Positions 39,271-48,432 are shown, numbered from the stretch's first letter. The stretch is DNA of 64,000 nucleotides from Burkholderia puraquae (GCF_002099195.1 NZ_NBYX01000009.1:62001-126000); one strand, 5' to 3'. Translations and numbers: made by a program. Notes: generated by a model from the sequence alone, not told the origin.

Positions 39271-39599
39271 CGTTTCCTCTCCATCGTCAGCGCACGATAG
39301 CCCCGGGCGGCCAGTTCGACATCGGCCCTGGTGGTGCGCGCCGATTGCGTCCGGAAGCAGTGAAGCACGTAGACGGCGTCGGCGAATGTCGCGACGTCAA
39401 TGATCCGAAACGCGCCGCTCGCATCGCGCAGGCGAATTTCCCGCACGCCGACGCCGACAGTGCGCATCGGCGTCCAGTCGTCGGGCGCCAGGCCGCGTTG
39501 CACCTGGTCGATCTGGTGGCCGGTGCGCAGGACTGGCCGTTCGGCCGATGCCTGGTTCGATCGCGACGGATTGCGCCCGATGGCATGTCGAACCGGCAC
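39267..39599 (-). CDS. HigB/RelE-like (Gp49 family) toxin, possibly degenerate N-terminus
   Basis: 110-residue product whose C-terminal two thirds fit the Gp49/HigB mRNA-interferase family: GHQIDQVQRGLAPDDWTPMR, then VGVREIRLRDASGAFRIIDV, ATFADAVYVLHCFRTQ and ELAARGYRALTMERKR. The N-terminal 25 residues do not show the usual tryptophan- and SSRDDL-like start, and the only start is a GTG without a ribosome site, so this end may have decayed. It overlaps the antitoxin gene by 4 bp. If the antitoxin frameshift is real, survival implies that the toxin is inactive. Confidence 0.65.
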   Translation of the reverse strand: MPVRHAIGRNPSRSNQASAERPVLRTGHQIDQVQRGLAPDDWTPMRTVGVGVREIRLRDASGAFRIIDVATFADAVYVLHCFRTQSARTTRADVELAARGYRALTMERKR

Positions 39600-39932
39600 C
39601 GGCCACGCATGCGAATGGCGTATCCGACCCCCGATCTCACCAGCCCGCCGGCCGAGAAATGTCGCGCGGAAACATCATTCGAGATCCTTTCAGACAGGTC
39701 CGACGATGCTTTCGAATCCTTGATGCCATAATGCCGAGCGGGCGCAGCCGAAGCGGTTGCGCGCGTTTTTTTGTCCCTCTGCCGCCGCTTGCCGGTTCTC
39801 TTTCGTCGCCGTTCGCACTGCCATGTCGTTCCGCACGTTCGCTCTGCCTTTCCGGTCCCGCCTGGGCCGTTTGCCGGCATCGCCGGCGTCTTTCAGCGGA
39901 GCACGCGGCGTGACGTGCGGGCAGGCTGCGCG
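39600..39932. other. Gene-free interval upstream of the EamA-like transporter
   Basis: About 330 bp with no credible ORF of its own. It separates the minus-strand toxin gene from the plus-strand transporter, so it should hold both promoters. A CATAAT hexamer at 39727-39732 could be a -10 for the transporter. Nothing else is recognised. Confidence 0.4.
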
Positions 39933-41141
39933 ATGACGCCGCTCGACCGTCTCCTCGATTTCTTCGCCCGCTTCTCGTTCCGGATCCGCCTGCCGCAAAG
40001 CCGCGGCGGCCGCGTGGCGCTCGCGCTCGTCTTCATCTATTTCGTCTGGGGTTCGACCTACAGCGGCCTGCATTTCGCGCTGCAGTCGTTCCCGCCGCTG
40101 CTGCTGTCGGGGCTGCGCAACCTGCTCGGCGGGATCGGCCTGTTCGTCTTCGCGCTGCGGCGCAAGCCCGAATGGCCGACGCTGCTCGAGATCCGCAATG
40201 CAGGGATCGTCGGCACGATGCTCGTCGCGCTGTCGTCCGGCACGATCGCGCTCGGGATCAGCTCGGTCAGCAGCGGCTCGGCCGCGGTGATGGTGGCCAC
40301 GGTGCCGCTGTTCGCGACCGTGATCGCGGCGGTTGCCGGGCGGCCCGTCACGAAAGGCGAGTGGGCGGCCGTCGCGCTCGGGATGGTCGGCATCGTCGTG
40401 CTGAACTCGGGCGGCGCGGCGGCGCAGAATTCGGCACTCGGCACGATCTGCGTGCTGGCCGGCGCACTGTTCTGGGCCGGCGGCGCGCATCTCGCGACGC
40501 GGCTCAAGCTGCCGTCCGACCTGTTCCTGTCGACGTCGCTGCAGATCGGCCTCGGCGGCATGATCTCGACGCTCGTAGCCTGGCTGATCGGCGAACGCAT
40601 CGAGCACGTGATGGCGGGGCCGGTATTCGCGTTCCTGTACCTGATGGTGTTCTGCACGATGGCCGCGTACGTCGCATACGGCTACCTGATCCGCCACACG
40701 AGCCCGATCATCGCGAGCAGCTGCATGTACGTGAACCCGATCGTCGCGGTCGCGCTGGGTGCGCTGCTGCTGGGCGAGCCGGTGACGATGGCGACCGTGG
40801 TTGCGACCGTTGCGATCCTCGGCAGCGTCGGGCTGTCGTTCGTGTTCGATCCGGCGCGCCGGCCCGCGGCGCGAGCGGCGGCGGCCAGTTCGGCAGCCGT
40901 GGCGGCCGCGTCGACGGCGGAGGCTTCATCGGCCCCCGAGCAGATCGAGATGCCGGATGCGGCGCCGATCCTCGCGCCTTCCGCCGTTGCGCTGGCGGTG
41001 CCGACGCCGGCTGCCGTGATGGATCCTGCCGCGGTCGTTGATCCGGCGCCGGCGTTCGCCATGCCGCCCATCGTTGAATCGGCACCCGCGTTTGCCCCGC
41101 CACCCGCAGCCGAACCAGCCGCGCCCCGCGCCGACGTGTGA
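39933..41141 (+). CDS. EamA/DMT transporter (YedA-like) with Ala/Pro-rich C-terminal tail
   Basis: 402-residue DMT exporter. Ten membrane helices lie in residues about 30-305 (RVALALVFIYFVWGSTYSGL is helix 1), with the YedA-like signature SGTIALGISSVSSGSAAVMV. After helix 10 and DPARR the protein carries a roughly 90-residue tail of Ala, Pro and Val with few charges, beyond the usual 290-310 residue length of the family. The start at 39933 (MTPLDRLLDFFARFSFRIRL) is the most likely; upstream starts add unconserved residues. Substrate unknown. Confidence 0.83.
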   Translation: MTPLDRLLDFFARFSFRIRLPQSRGGRVALALVFIYFVWGSTYSGLHFALQSFPPLLLSGLRNLLGGIGLFVFALRRKPEWPTLLEIRNAGIVGTMLVALSSGTIALGISSVSSGSAAVMVATVPLFATVIAAVAGRPVTKGEWAAVALGMVGIVVLNSGGAAAQNSALGTICVLAGALFWAGGAHLATRLKLPSDLFLSTSLQIGLGGMISTLVAWLIGERIEHVMAGPVFAFLYLMVFCTMAAYVAYGYLIRHTSPIIASSCMYVNPIVAVALGALLLGEPVTMATVVATVAILGSVGLSFVFDPARRPAARAAAASSAAVAAASTAEASSAPEQIEMPDAAPILAPSAVALAVPTPAAVMDPAAVVDPAPAFAMPPIVESAPAFAPPPAAEPAAPRADV

Positions 41142-41162
41142 CGCCGCGGTAGCCGGTCGCGC

Positions 41163-42362
41163 TCAGCCGCGCCGGCCGCCGCGATAGTGGAACCCGCCCG
41201 CGAGCGCGGTGAACACCAGCCCGGTCGTGCACATGCCGATCCAGCCGAACGCGCGCCATGCGGCGACGCCGGCCGACGAACCGAGTGCGCCGCCGATGAA
41301 ATAGCACACCATGTACACCGTGTTGACGCGGCTGCGCGCGTCGGGCTTCAGCGCATAGATGCGCGACTGGTTCGAGATCTGCGCGGCCTGTACGCCGACG
41401 TCCAGCACGATCACGCCGATCACGAGCCCGACGAGGCTCGAGCCTGACAGCGCGAAGATCACGAACGACAGCGCGAGCAGCGCGATCGCGAGCGAGATGA
41501 TCGTGCGCGGGCCGCGCTTGTCCGCGAAGCGGCCCGCGTACGGTGCCGCGAGCGCGCCCGCCGCACCGACGATCCCGAACAGGCCGGCTGCCTGCGGGCC
41601 GAGATGGAACGGCGCACCGGCGAGCAGCAGCGTGAGCACGGGCCAGAACGCGCTGAATGCCGCGAACAGCGCGGCGCCCGTCAGCGACGCCTCGCGCAGC
41701 CCGCGCAGTTCGACCGCCAGATGCCACATCGAGCCGAGCAGCTTGCCGTACGGCAGCGTCGACGTTGGCGAGCTGCGCGGCAGCCGCAGCACGATCACGG
41801 CGGCGAGCGCGACGAGCGCCGCGACCGACGCGGCGAATACCGCGCGCCAGCCGAAATACTCGGCGACGAAGCCGGCGGCCGTACGGGCGAGCAGGATGCC
41901 GAGCAGCAGGCCGCTCATCACGGTGCCGACCGCATGCCCGCGTTCGGCCGGCGGTGCGATCTCGGCGGCGAACGGCACGGCCTGTTGCGCGATGGTCGCG
42001 AGTACGCCGATCGCGAGGCTCGCGGCGGCGAGCACGGCCAGCGACGGCGCGGCGGCCGCCGCGATCAGCGCGATCGACAGGCCGGCGATCTGCATCAGGA
42101 TCAGCCTGCGGCGGTCGAAGCGGTCGCCGAGCGGCGCGAGCAGGAACATGCCGGCCGCATAGCCGAGCTGTGTCGCGGTCGGCACCGCGCCGATCCAGGA
42201 AGCGCCGTCGGGAAACGCCGAGCGGAAGCTGTCGAGCAGCGGCTGGTTGTAGTAGATGTTCGCGACGGACACGCCCGCGATCGTCGCAAGCAGCAACAGC
42301 AGGCTGCGCGAATAGTGGGGCGAGGCGGCGTCGGTCGGACGGTCGGTGGAGGCGGTGGACAT
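41163..42362 (-). CDS. MFS transporter (YnfM-like)
   Basis: 399-residue major facilitator with 12 helices. Typical segments are GVSVANIYYNQPLLDSFRSA at helix 1, the cytoplasmic motif A PLGDRFDRRRLI between helices 2 and 3, and its weaker counterpart GRFADKRGPRTI in the second half. These features place it with the arabinose efflux/YnfM-like drug exporters. ATG 42362. Its stop is 21 bp from that of the convergent EamA transporter. Substrate unknown. Confidence 0.87.
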   Translation of the reverse strand: MSTASTDRPTDAASPHYSRSLLLLLATIAGVSVANIYYNQPLLDSFRSAFPDGASWIGAVPTATQLGYAAGMFLLAPLGDRFDRRRLILMQIAGLSIALIAAAAAPSLAVLAAASLAIGVLATIAQQAVPFAAEIAPPAERGHAVGTVMSGLLLGILLARTAAGFVAEYFGWRAVFAASVAALVALAAVIVLRLPRSSPTSTLPYGKLLGSMWHLAVELRGLREASLTGAALFAAFSAFWPVLTLLLAGAPFHLGPQAAGLFGIVGAAGALAAPYAGRFADKRGPRTIISLAIALLALSFVIFALSGSSLVGLVIGVIVLDVGVQAAQISNQSRIYALKPDARSRVNTVYMVCYFIGGALGSSAGVAAWRAFGWIGMCTTGLVFTALAGGFHYRGGRRG

Positions 42363-42545
42363 GGCGGCGCGGACGGAGTGGGCGGCGCGGTGCGCGGCGC
42401 ACGCGTTGGGTGCGCAGGCGGGCGGGGCGCCGGTCGAGGCTGCCGATCATACCGGAGCGACGTGAATCCTGCCGGGCGGCCGGCAGATCGACAAAACCGG
42501 CGCAACCGGCCGGCTGCCGCCCGTCATCGTGCGTTCTTCATTCCT

Positions 42546-43370
42546 TCAGTCGACCAGCTCGCCCGTCGGTTCGTAGAACGGATAAGGCCCGGCGCCTTCG
42601 TCGACATACACGTGATGCGACGTCATCCCCGTATCGGGCGCATAGCGATGGACCGCGAACGCCGGCGGCTCGAGCCGGAATGCGGAGGGCCCGTCGGTGC
42701 GCAGGTCGAATGCGACCTGATGCGCGGGCGACGGCACCGCGGACGCGAGCGTGCCGCCGAAGCGCGTGAACATCGTGCGGTGCACGTGGCCGCACAGCAC
42801 GCGCTCGACGTTCGGATGACCGCGCAGCAGCGCGTCGAGTTTTGCGGCGGCGGCGGGTGCGAGGCGCAGCTTGTCCATGTGGCCGATTCCTGCCGCGAAT
42901 GGCGGGTGATGCAGCGCGACGATCACGGGCCGGTCGCGCGCGGCGTCGAGCTGCGCGGCGAGCCAGGCGAGCCGTGCGTCGCACAGGTCGCCGTAGCTTG
43001 CGCCGGGTACCTGCGAATCGAGCGCGAGCACGCGCACCGCGCCGACGTCGAGCGCGTACTGCACGAATTCGCCGTCCTGCAGCTCGGCACGATCGGCAAA
43101 CGCGCGGCGCAATCCGGCGCGGTCGTCGTGATTGCCGATCATCAGGTAGTACGGAATCTCGAGCGCCGCGAGCAGCCCGCGCAGGTTGCCGTACTCTTCA
43201 TCGTGGCCGAAGTCGGTCAGGTCGCCGGTGACGAGCACCGCGTCGGGGCGCGGCACGAGCGCGTTCAGCTTCGCGACGCAGCGCGCGAGCGCGGCCGCGG
43301 TGTCGACGCGCCGGTATGCGAGCTGGCCCGGACGCTTGATGTGGAGATCGCTGATTTGAGCAAGCAGCAT
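42546..43370 (-). CDS. Metallophosphoesterase, CpdA/GpdQ-like phosphodiesterase
   Basis: 274-residue class III calcineurin-like phosphodiesterase. All five metal blocks are visible: ISDLHI (residues 6-11), GDLTDFGHDEEY, GNHDDRAGLRRAF, ALHHPP and GHVHRTMF. Homologues hydrolyse cyclic nucleotides or glycerophosphodiesters. It is the last gene of a minus-strand set with an ABC importer (88 bp gap to the ATPase gene), which favours a role in breaking down an imported phosphodiester rather than cAMP signalling. No signal peptide, so cytoplasmic. Confidence 0.88.
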   Translation of the reverse strand: MLLAQISDLHIKRPGQLAYRRVDTAAALARCVAKLNALVPRPDAVLVTGDLTDFGHDEEYGNLRGLLAALEIPYYLMIGNHDDRAGLRRAFADRAELQDGEFVQYALDVGAVRVLALDSQVPGASYGDLCDARLAWLAAQLDAARDRPVIVALHHPPFAAGIGHMDKLRLAPAAAAKLDALLRGHPNVERVLCGHVHRTMFTRFGGTLASAVPSPAHQVAFDLRTDGPSAFRLEPPAFAVHRYAPDTGMTSHHVYVDEGAGPYPFYEPTGELVD

Positions 43371-43457
43371 CGTCGTTCCTCGGAATCGTCTGGTTGTTGT
43401 CGCGGCGGCGCCGTGCGCCGCGGTGGGGTGCTGAATAAATGATGCCCGAATGACGGA

Positions 43458-44489
43458 TTACGCGCCGAGCGCGATCAGCCCCTCCGGTGCGATCGTGAGG
43501 CCGACCGCCGTGCCGCGTGCGAGCGCGATGCGGCCCGGCACGTCGATCACGAGTGCGTCGGGTGCCGCGTGCTCGATCGTGAGCCGCGTGCGTTCGCCGA
43601 GGAACGCGCACGCACCGACCGCGCCGCGCAGCGGCGCGTGGTCGGGATCGGCGAGTTGCGCATCCTCGGGACGGAAGAACCACTCGTCGGCGGCGTGCGG
43701 CGTGGCGATCGCGCCGCCCGTGGTCACCAGCGTGCCGTTGCGCCATTGCCCGGCGAGCCGGTTCAGCGTGCCGATGAACTGCGCGACCGTGCGGTTCGCC
43801 GGATGGTAGTAAATGTCGCGCGGCGAGCCGATCTGTTCGATGCGGCCCGCGCCCATCACGACGATCCGGTCGCCGAGCTCCATCGCTTCGGCCTGGTCGT
43901 GCGTCACGTAGACCGTCGTCACGCCGAGCTCGCGCAGCAGTGCATTCATCTCGCGCCGCAGCGTGTCGCGCAGCTTCGCGTCGAGCGCGGTCAACGGTTC
44001 GTCGAGCAGCAGCACGCGCGGCCGTACCGCCAGCGCGCGGGCCAGTGCGACGCGCTGGCGCTGGCCGCCCGACAGCTGGTCGATCGGCTTGTCCGCATGC
44101 GCGTCGAGCCGCATCATCGCGAGCAGCTCGTCGACGCGCTCGCGCAGCGCGCGCGGTTCGGTCTTGCGGATCTTCAGCCCGTAGCCGACGTTGCCGCGCA
44201 CCGTCAGGTTCGGAAACAGCGCGTAGTTCTGGAACACCATGCCGACCTGCCGGCGCTCGATCGGCAGCGCGGTGACGTCGTCATTGCCGAATGCGATCGT
44301 GCCGCCGGCGTCCGGCGTGTCGAGGCCTGCGATCAGGCGCAGCGTCGTGGTCTTGCCGCAGCCCGACGGCCCGAGCAGCACGAGCGTTTCGCCCGCGCCG
44401 ATCGACAGGTCGAGCGGTTCGAGCACGCGTGTGCCGCGGAACGTCTTCGCGCAGCGGGTCAGGGTGATGGGAGTGGAATCGAGTTTCAT
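43458..44489 (-). CDS. ABC importer ATP-binding protein (Fe/AEP/spermidine type)
   Basis: 343-residue ABC ATPase of the importer class with a C-terminal TOBE domain. Walker A GPSGCGKTT, Q-loop FQNYALFPNL, signature LSGGQRQRVALARAL, Walker B VLLLDEPLTALD, H-loop VTHDQAEAMEL. Start ATG 44489 (MKLDSTPITLTRCAKTFRGT); a longer in-frame start is not supported. It is 13 bp after the permease. The same overall pattern occurs in phosphonate (PhnT), putrescine and iron systems, so the substrate is set by the binding protein. Confidence 0.9.
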   Translation of the reverse strand: MKLDSTPITLTRCAKTFRGTRVLEPLDLSIGAGETLVLLGPSGCGKTTTLRLIAGLDTPDAGGTIAFGNDDVTALPIERRQVGMVFQNYALFPNLTVRGNVGYGLKIRKTEPRALRERVDELLAMMRLDAHADKPIDQLSGGQRQRVALARALAVRPRVLLLDEPLTALDAKLRDTLRREMNALLRELGVTTVYVTHDQAEAMELGDRIVVMGAGRIEQIGSPRDIYYHPANRTVAQFIGTLNRLAGQWRNGTLVTTGGAIATPHAADEWFFRPEDAQLADPDHAPLRGAVGACAFLGERTRLTIEHAAPDALVIDVPGRIALARGTAVGLTIAPEGLIALGA

Positions 44490-44502
44490 GTCTGCGAGAA
44501 AT

Positions 44503-45399
44503 TCAGCGCGCGCGCTTCTTGAGCGCACGCGTGCCGGACGGATCGACGCCGAGCCACTGCATCGCGACGAGCAGCGGCAGCGTCATCAGCAGGAACAGGA
44601 TCGTGTACGCGCTGCCGACTTCGAGGCGCAGCGATGCATAGGTATCGGCGAGCCCGACCGGCAGCGTCTTGGTGTCGGGCGTATGCAGCATCCACGTGAG
44701 GTTGAATTCGCCGATCGACAGCGTGAGCACCGCGAGCGCACCCGCGACGATGCCGGGGCGCAGGTTCGGCAGCACGATCGTGACGAAGCGCGTGACGAAC
44801 GACGCGCCGAGGCTGGCCGCGCCTTCCTCTAGTGTGCGCAGGCCGGCGCCGGCCGCGACGGCCGCGACCGCGCGCACCATGAACGGCAGCGTGAACACGA
44901 CGTGGCCGGCGACGATGAACCATAGGCTCATCCGGAATGCAGTGAAGCCGCCGTAGACGACCAGCAGCGCGAGCGCCGACGCGAGGCCGGGCAGTGCGAC
45001 GGGCAGCACCAGTGCCTCCTCGATCGCGCGTGCGACGCGGCTCTTGCTGCGCGCGAGCGCATAGCCGGCCGGTACGCCGACGACGAGCACGATCGCCAGC
45101 GTCGCGAACGCGACGGTCAGCGACAGCGCGACCGAGCCGTGATACTGCTGCCACACCTGTTCGAGCCAGCGCAGCGTGAGGCCGCTCGACAGGCCGCGGA
45201 AATAGTTGACGGTCAGGCCCGCGAGCACCGACATCACGACGGGCACGATCAGGAACGCGCACAGCAGCAGCGTGACGCCCCATTGCAGCGCGGCGATCGC
45301 GCGCGCGCCGGTGACGCGCGGCGCGCGGCGGGCGACGCCGTTCGCCTGCGCGGGAGCGGGTGCCGGCGACGGGGCGGAAGAGCCGGAAAGCGATTGCAT
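44503..45399 (-). CDS. ABC importer permease 2 (PhnV-like)
   Basis: 298-residue permease with six membrane helices. The coupling loop EEGAASLGASFVTRFVTIVL (about residues 193-212) shows the EAA-G pattern. The N-terminal 30 residues are Ala/Pro-rich and cytoplasmic. It starts 10 bp after the first permease stop and would heterodimerise with it in the inner membrane. Confidence 0.87.
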   Translation of the reverse strand: MQSLSGSSAPSPAPAPAQANGVARRAPRVTGARAIAALQWGVTLLLCAFLIVPVVMSVLAGLTVNYFRGLSSGLTLRWLEQVWQQYHGSVALSLTVAFATLAIVLVVGVPAGYALARSKSRVARAIEEALVLPVALPGLASALALLVVYGGFTAFRMSLWFIVAGHVVFTLPFMVRAVAAVAAGAGLRTLEEGAASLGASFVTRFVTIVLPNLRPGIVAGALAVLTLSIGEFNLTWMLHTPDTKTLPVGLADTYASLRLEVGSAYTILFLLMTLPLLVAMQWLGVDPSGTRALKKRAR

Positions 45400-45409
45400 G
45401 CAGGAATCC

Positions 45410-46234
45410 TCAGGCCGCGGCGGCGGCGGTGTGGCCGGTGAAGCGGCGCGCGAGCGCGAGCACGGCCCAGGTGACGATGCCGAGCACGATCGACAGGCCG
45501 GCCGCCGTCGCGATGTTCGCGTTCAGCGTGAACTCGGTATAGATCGTCATCGGCAGCACGTTCAGGTCGGTGGCGAGCGTGAACGCGGTGCCGAATGCGC
45601 CCATCGCAGTCGCGAAGCAGATCGCGCCGGCCGCGACCAGGCCCGGCGCGAGCGCGGGCAGCACGATGTCGACGAAGATGCGCCACGGCGATGCGCCGAG
45701 CGAACGCGCGGCTTCCTCGAGCGACGCGTCGAGCTTCGACGCGGCCGCGATCACGGTGACGATCACGCGCGGAATCGAGAAGTACAGGTAGCCGACGAAC
45801 AGCCCCGCGACCGAGTAGGCGAATACCCACTTGTCGCCGGTGAGCTTCGCGGACAGCATGCCGATCAGCCCCTGTCGCCCGGCGAGCATGATCACCATGA
45901 AGCCGACGACGACGCCCGGGAATGCGAGCGGGAACGTGAGCAGCGCGAGCAGCACGCGCTTGCCTGCGAATTCGCGGCGCGCGAGCAGGAGGCCCGAGAT
46001 CGTCGACAGCGCGAGCGTCGCGAGCGTGACGCCCGCGGACAGCGCGACCGTCTCGCCGAGGCTCTTCATGTAGCGCGCATTGCCGAGCAGGGCCGCGTAG
46101 TGCGAGAAGAACGCGCCGTCGGCGGACACCTGCACGAGCGCCGCCATCGGCAGCAGCCAGAAAGCGGCGAACACCGCGAGCGCCGGCGCGACGAGCGCGA
46201 TGCGCCAGCGCAGCGGGAAAGTCAGGTCAAGCAT
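45410..46234 (-). CDS. ABC importer permease 1 (PhnU-like)
   Basis: 274-residue permease, six helices, starting MLDLTFPLRWRIALVAPALA. The ATG at 46234 is 17 bp after the binding-protein stop. Coupling loop EEAARSLGASPWRIFVDIVL near residue 175 matches the EAA motif. First of the two permease subunits. Confidence 0.87.
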   Translation of the reverse strand: MLDLTFPLRWRIALVAPALAVFAAFWLLPMAALVQVSADGAFFSHYAALLGNARYMKSLGETVALSAGVTLATLALSTISGLLLARREFAGKRVLLALLTFPLAFPGVVVGFMVIMLAGRQGLIGMLSAKLTGDKWVFAYSVAGLFVGYLYFSIPRVIVTVIAAASKLDASLEEAARSLGASPWRIFVDIVLPALAPGLVAAGAICFATAMGAFGTAFTLATDLNVLPMTIYTEFTLNANIATAAGLSIVLGIVTWAVLALARRFTGHTAAAAA

Positions 46235-46251
46235 CGATGATGTCCGGCCGC

Positions 46252-47280
46252 TTACTGCATGACCTGCAGGTATTGCTGGCCGAATGCCTGCTGGCCGGCC
46301 GCCATCTTGCCGAAGTCGACCGATTTCGCGCGGGCGTATTCGCTCGCCGGAAGGAACTTCGACGCGATGTCGGCGCCGAGCGCCTGCGCGCGCACCGGGC
46401 GCAGGTATGCGTTGGCCCACAGCTTCTGGCCTTCGTCCGACAGCACGAAATCGAGCACCTTCTTGCCGTTCGCGTCGTGCGGTGCGCCCTTCACGAGACT
46501 CATCACGTACGGCACCGCGATCGTGCCTTCCTTCGGAATCACGAACTCGACGTTCGCGCTGTCCTTGTACTTCGCGCGATACGCATCGAAGTCGTAGTCG
46601 AGCAGGATCGGAATCTCGCCGGACAGCACGCGCGCATACGCGGTCTGCTTCGGCACGATCGGCGCGTTCGCCTTCAGCTTTTTGAACCAGTCGAGCGCCG
46701 GCTTGAAGTTGTCGAGGCTGCCGCCGAGCGCCTGGTTCACGGCAACCGCGCCCGCATAGCCGACGAACGCGCTCGACGGATCGAGATAGCCAACCATGCC
46801 CTTGTATTCCGGCTTCAGCAGATCGGCCCACGAGCGCGGCACCGGCTTGCCGTCGAGCGCGTCCTTGTTCACGAAGAAGCCGAGCGTGCCCGAGTGGATC
46901 GCGAACCAGTAGCCTTGCGGGTCCTTCAGGTTCGCGGGGATGTCGTTCCAGTGCGCGGGCTTGTACGGCGCGATCACGCCCTTGTCCTTCGCCTGGAACG
47001 CCGACGACACGCCGAGGTAGACGACGTCGGCGACCGGGCTCTTCTGCTCGGCGATCAGCTGTGCGATCGACTGGCCCGAGTTCTTGTTGTCGAACGGCAC
47101 GCGGATGCCGGTCTTCTGCTTGATCGCCGCGATCTGCGCGGCCCAGTCGGCCCATTCGGGCGGGCAGTTGTAGCAGATCGCCGTTTCGTCGGCGTGGGCG
47201 GCGGGCGCGCCGGCGATGAGCGCGGCGCAGGCGAGCGGCGCGGCAAGCGCACGCAGCAGCGAGGTCAGGCGAAAGGACAC
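46252..47280 (-). CDS. ABC importer periplasmic substrate-binding protein
   Basis: 342-residue extracellular solute-binding protein. Sec signal ends at AHA-D (about residue 30). The mature protein begins DETAICYNCPPEWADWAAQI, containing a Cys pair (CYNC) that may form a disulfide, and has the type II binding-protein hinge segments, e.g. SPVADVVYLGVSSAFQAKDK. By pattern it sits among AfuA/PhnS/PotD-like proteins. The downstream phosphodiesterase and LacI control suggest a phosphorylated or sugar-phosphate substrate, but this is inference. GGAGACC ribosome site upstream. Confidence 0.88.
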   Translation of the reverse strand: MSFRLTSLLRALAAPLACAALIAGAPAAHADETAICYNCPPEWADWAAQIAAIKQKTGIRVPFDNKNSGQSIAQLIAEQKSPVADVVYLGVSSAFQAKDKGVIAPYKPAHWNDIPANLKDPQGYWFAIHSGTLGFFVNKDALDGKPVPRSWADLLKPEYKGMVGYLDPSSAFVGYAGAVAVNQALGGSLDNFKPALDWFKKLKANAPIVPKQTAYARVLSGEIPILLDYDFDAYRAKYKDSANVEFVIPKEGTIAVPYVMSLVKGAPHDANGKKVLDFVLSDEGQKLWANAYLRPVRAQALGADIASKFLPASEYARAKSVDFGKMAAGQQAFGQQYLQVMQ

Positions 47281-47353
47281 GGTAGGTCTCCGGGCGAGGG
47301 TGAGGCGCTGGGGTGGTGTGGTTGTGTACGTGTGTAGTGGCGCGGCGTGCCGT

Positions 47354-48379
47354 TCAGGCCTTGCGCAACTGCAGGTCGGTGGCCGGCGGGGCGACTGTCG
47401 CGCCGTCGCGCACCGCGTGCGGCAGGATCAGCGACGTGCGTTCGATGGCTGCGCCGCCGATGCATTCGACGAGACGCTGCCACGCGTGGCGGCCGATGTC
47501 GCGGTTCGGCGTCGCAACGCTCGCGAGCGGCGGCGCGAGCAGTTCGCCGATCGCGATCCCGTCGAAGCCGAGCACCGACAGGTCGTCCGGGATCGAGAAG
47601 CCCGCGCGGCGCAGGCCGCGCATCACGACCATCGCGAGCAGGTCGTTGCTGCAGAAGAGGGCGGTCGGACGCGTCGCGTGCGCGGTGAGATGCGCGAGCA
47701 CCGCGTCGGGCAGCTCGGGCGCGTTGAAGTCGACTTCGACCGGCGGCAGCGTGGCGACGCCGCTTTCCTCGAGTGCCTGCGCATAGCCGAGATGGCGCTG
47801 GCGTGCACGATCCGATGCGGCGAGCGAGCCGGCCAGCATCAGCACGCGGCGGTGCCCGCGCGCGGTCAGCAGCCGCACGCCGTCATAGGCGGCGCGGCGG
47901 TTGTCGACCGATACCGACGGGCGGCGCTGCGTGTCGTTGTGCATCAGCACGTAGTGCGGGCCGTCGTGGTCGAGCATGTCGAGCAGCGGGTGCGTATCGG
48001 CGTCGGCGACGGTGAGGATCAGCCCTTCGACGCGCTGCTCGCGCAGCGTCTCGATCGCGTGACGCTCGCGCGCCGCGTCGTATTCGGTCGTCATCAGGAT
48101 CAGCTTGAAGCCGGCCGCGGTCGCGAGCTCGTCGATGCCTTGCAGGCAGTCGGCGAACACGGGGTTCGACAACGTCGGCAGGACGACCCCGACGAGGCGC
48201 GTACGCTCGCCGCGCAGTTGGCGGCCGAGCGGGCTCGGGCGGAACTGCAGCGTGTCGATCGCGGTGCGGATGGTCTGCAGCGTGGCCGGGCTGACGGTAT
48301 GCGGGGCGTTGATCGCGCGCGAGACGGTGGCGATCGAGAAGCCCGCGAGGGCAGCGACGTCCTTGATGGTCGAGGTCAT
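47354..48379 (-). CDS. LacI-family transcriptional regulator
   Basis: 341-residue LacI/GalR repressor: N-terminal HTH IKDVAALAGFSIATVSRAIN, hinge helix region PSPLGRQLRGERTRLVGVVL, and a periplasmic-binding-protein-like effector domain (about 60-330) with ALFCSNDLLAMVVMRGLRRA and LSVLGFDGIAIGELLAPPLA. The start ATG at 48379 is where the HTH begins. First gene of the minus-strand set followed by the ABC importer and phosphodiesterase, 73 bp before the binding-protein gene, so it probably autoregulates and controls uptake. Two related sites TGTAAACGTTTTCG and CGAAAATGTTTGTG lie just upstream. Confidence 0.9.
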   Translation of the reverse strand: MTSTIKDVAALAGFSIATVSRAINAPHTVSPATLQTIRTAIDTLQFRPSPLGRQLRGERTRLVGVVLPTLSNPVFADCLQGIDELATAAGFKLILMTTEYDAARERHAIETLREQRVEGLILTVADADTHPLLDMLDHDGPHYVLMHNDTQRRPSVSVDNRRAAYDGVRLLTARGHRRVLMLAGSLAASDRARQRHLGYAQALEESGVATLPPVEVDFNAPELPDAVLAHLTAHATRPTALFCSNDLLAMVVMRGLRRAGFSIPDDLSVLGFDGIAIGELLAPPLASVATPNRDIGRHAWQRLVECIGGAAIERTSLILPHAVRDGATVAPPATDLQLRKA

Positions 48380-48391
48380 GAAGTCATGCGA

Positions 48392-48432
48392 TGTAAACGT
48401 TTTCGGCCGGAAAATTATCGAAAATGTTTGTG
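48392..48432. promoter_or_regulatory. Paired LacI-type operators flanking the promoter of the LacI gene
   Basis: TGTAAACGTTTTCG (48392-48405) and CGAAAATGTTTGTG (48419-48432) are inverted copies of one another (10 of 14 positions). The first contains the AACGTT core common to LacI-family operators. Between them, the minus-strand hexamer GATAAT (48414-48419) could be the -10 box. Confidence 0.5.
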
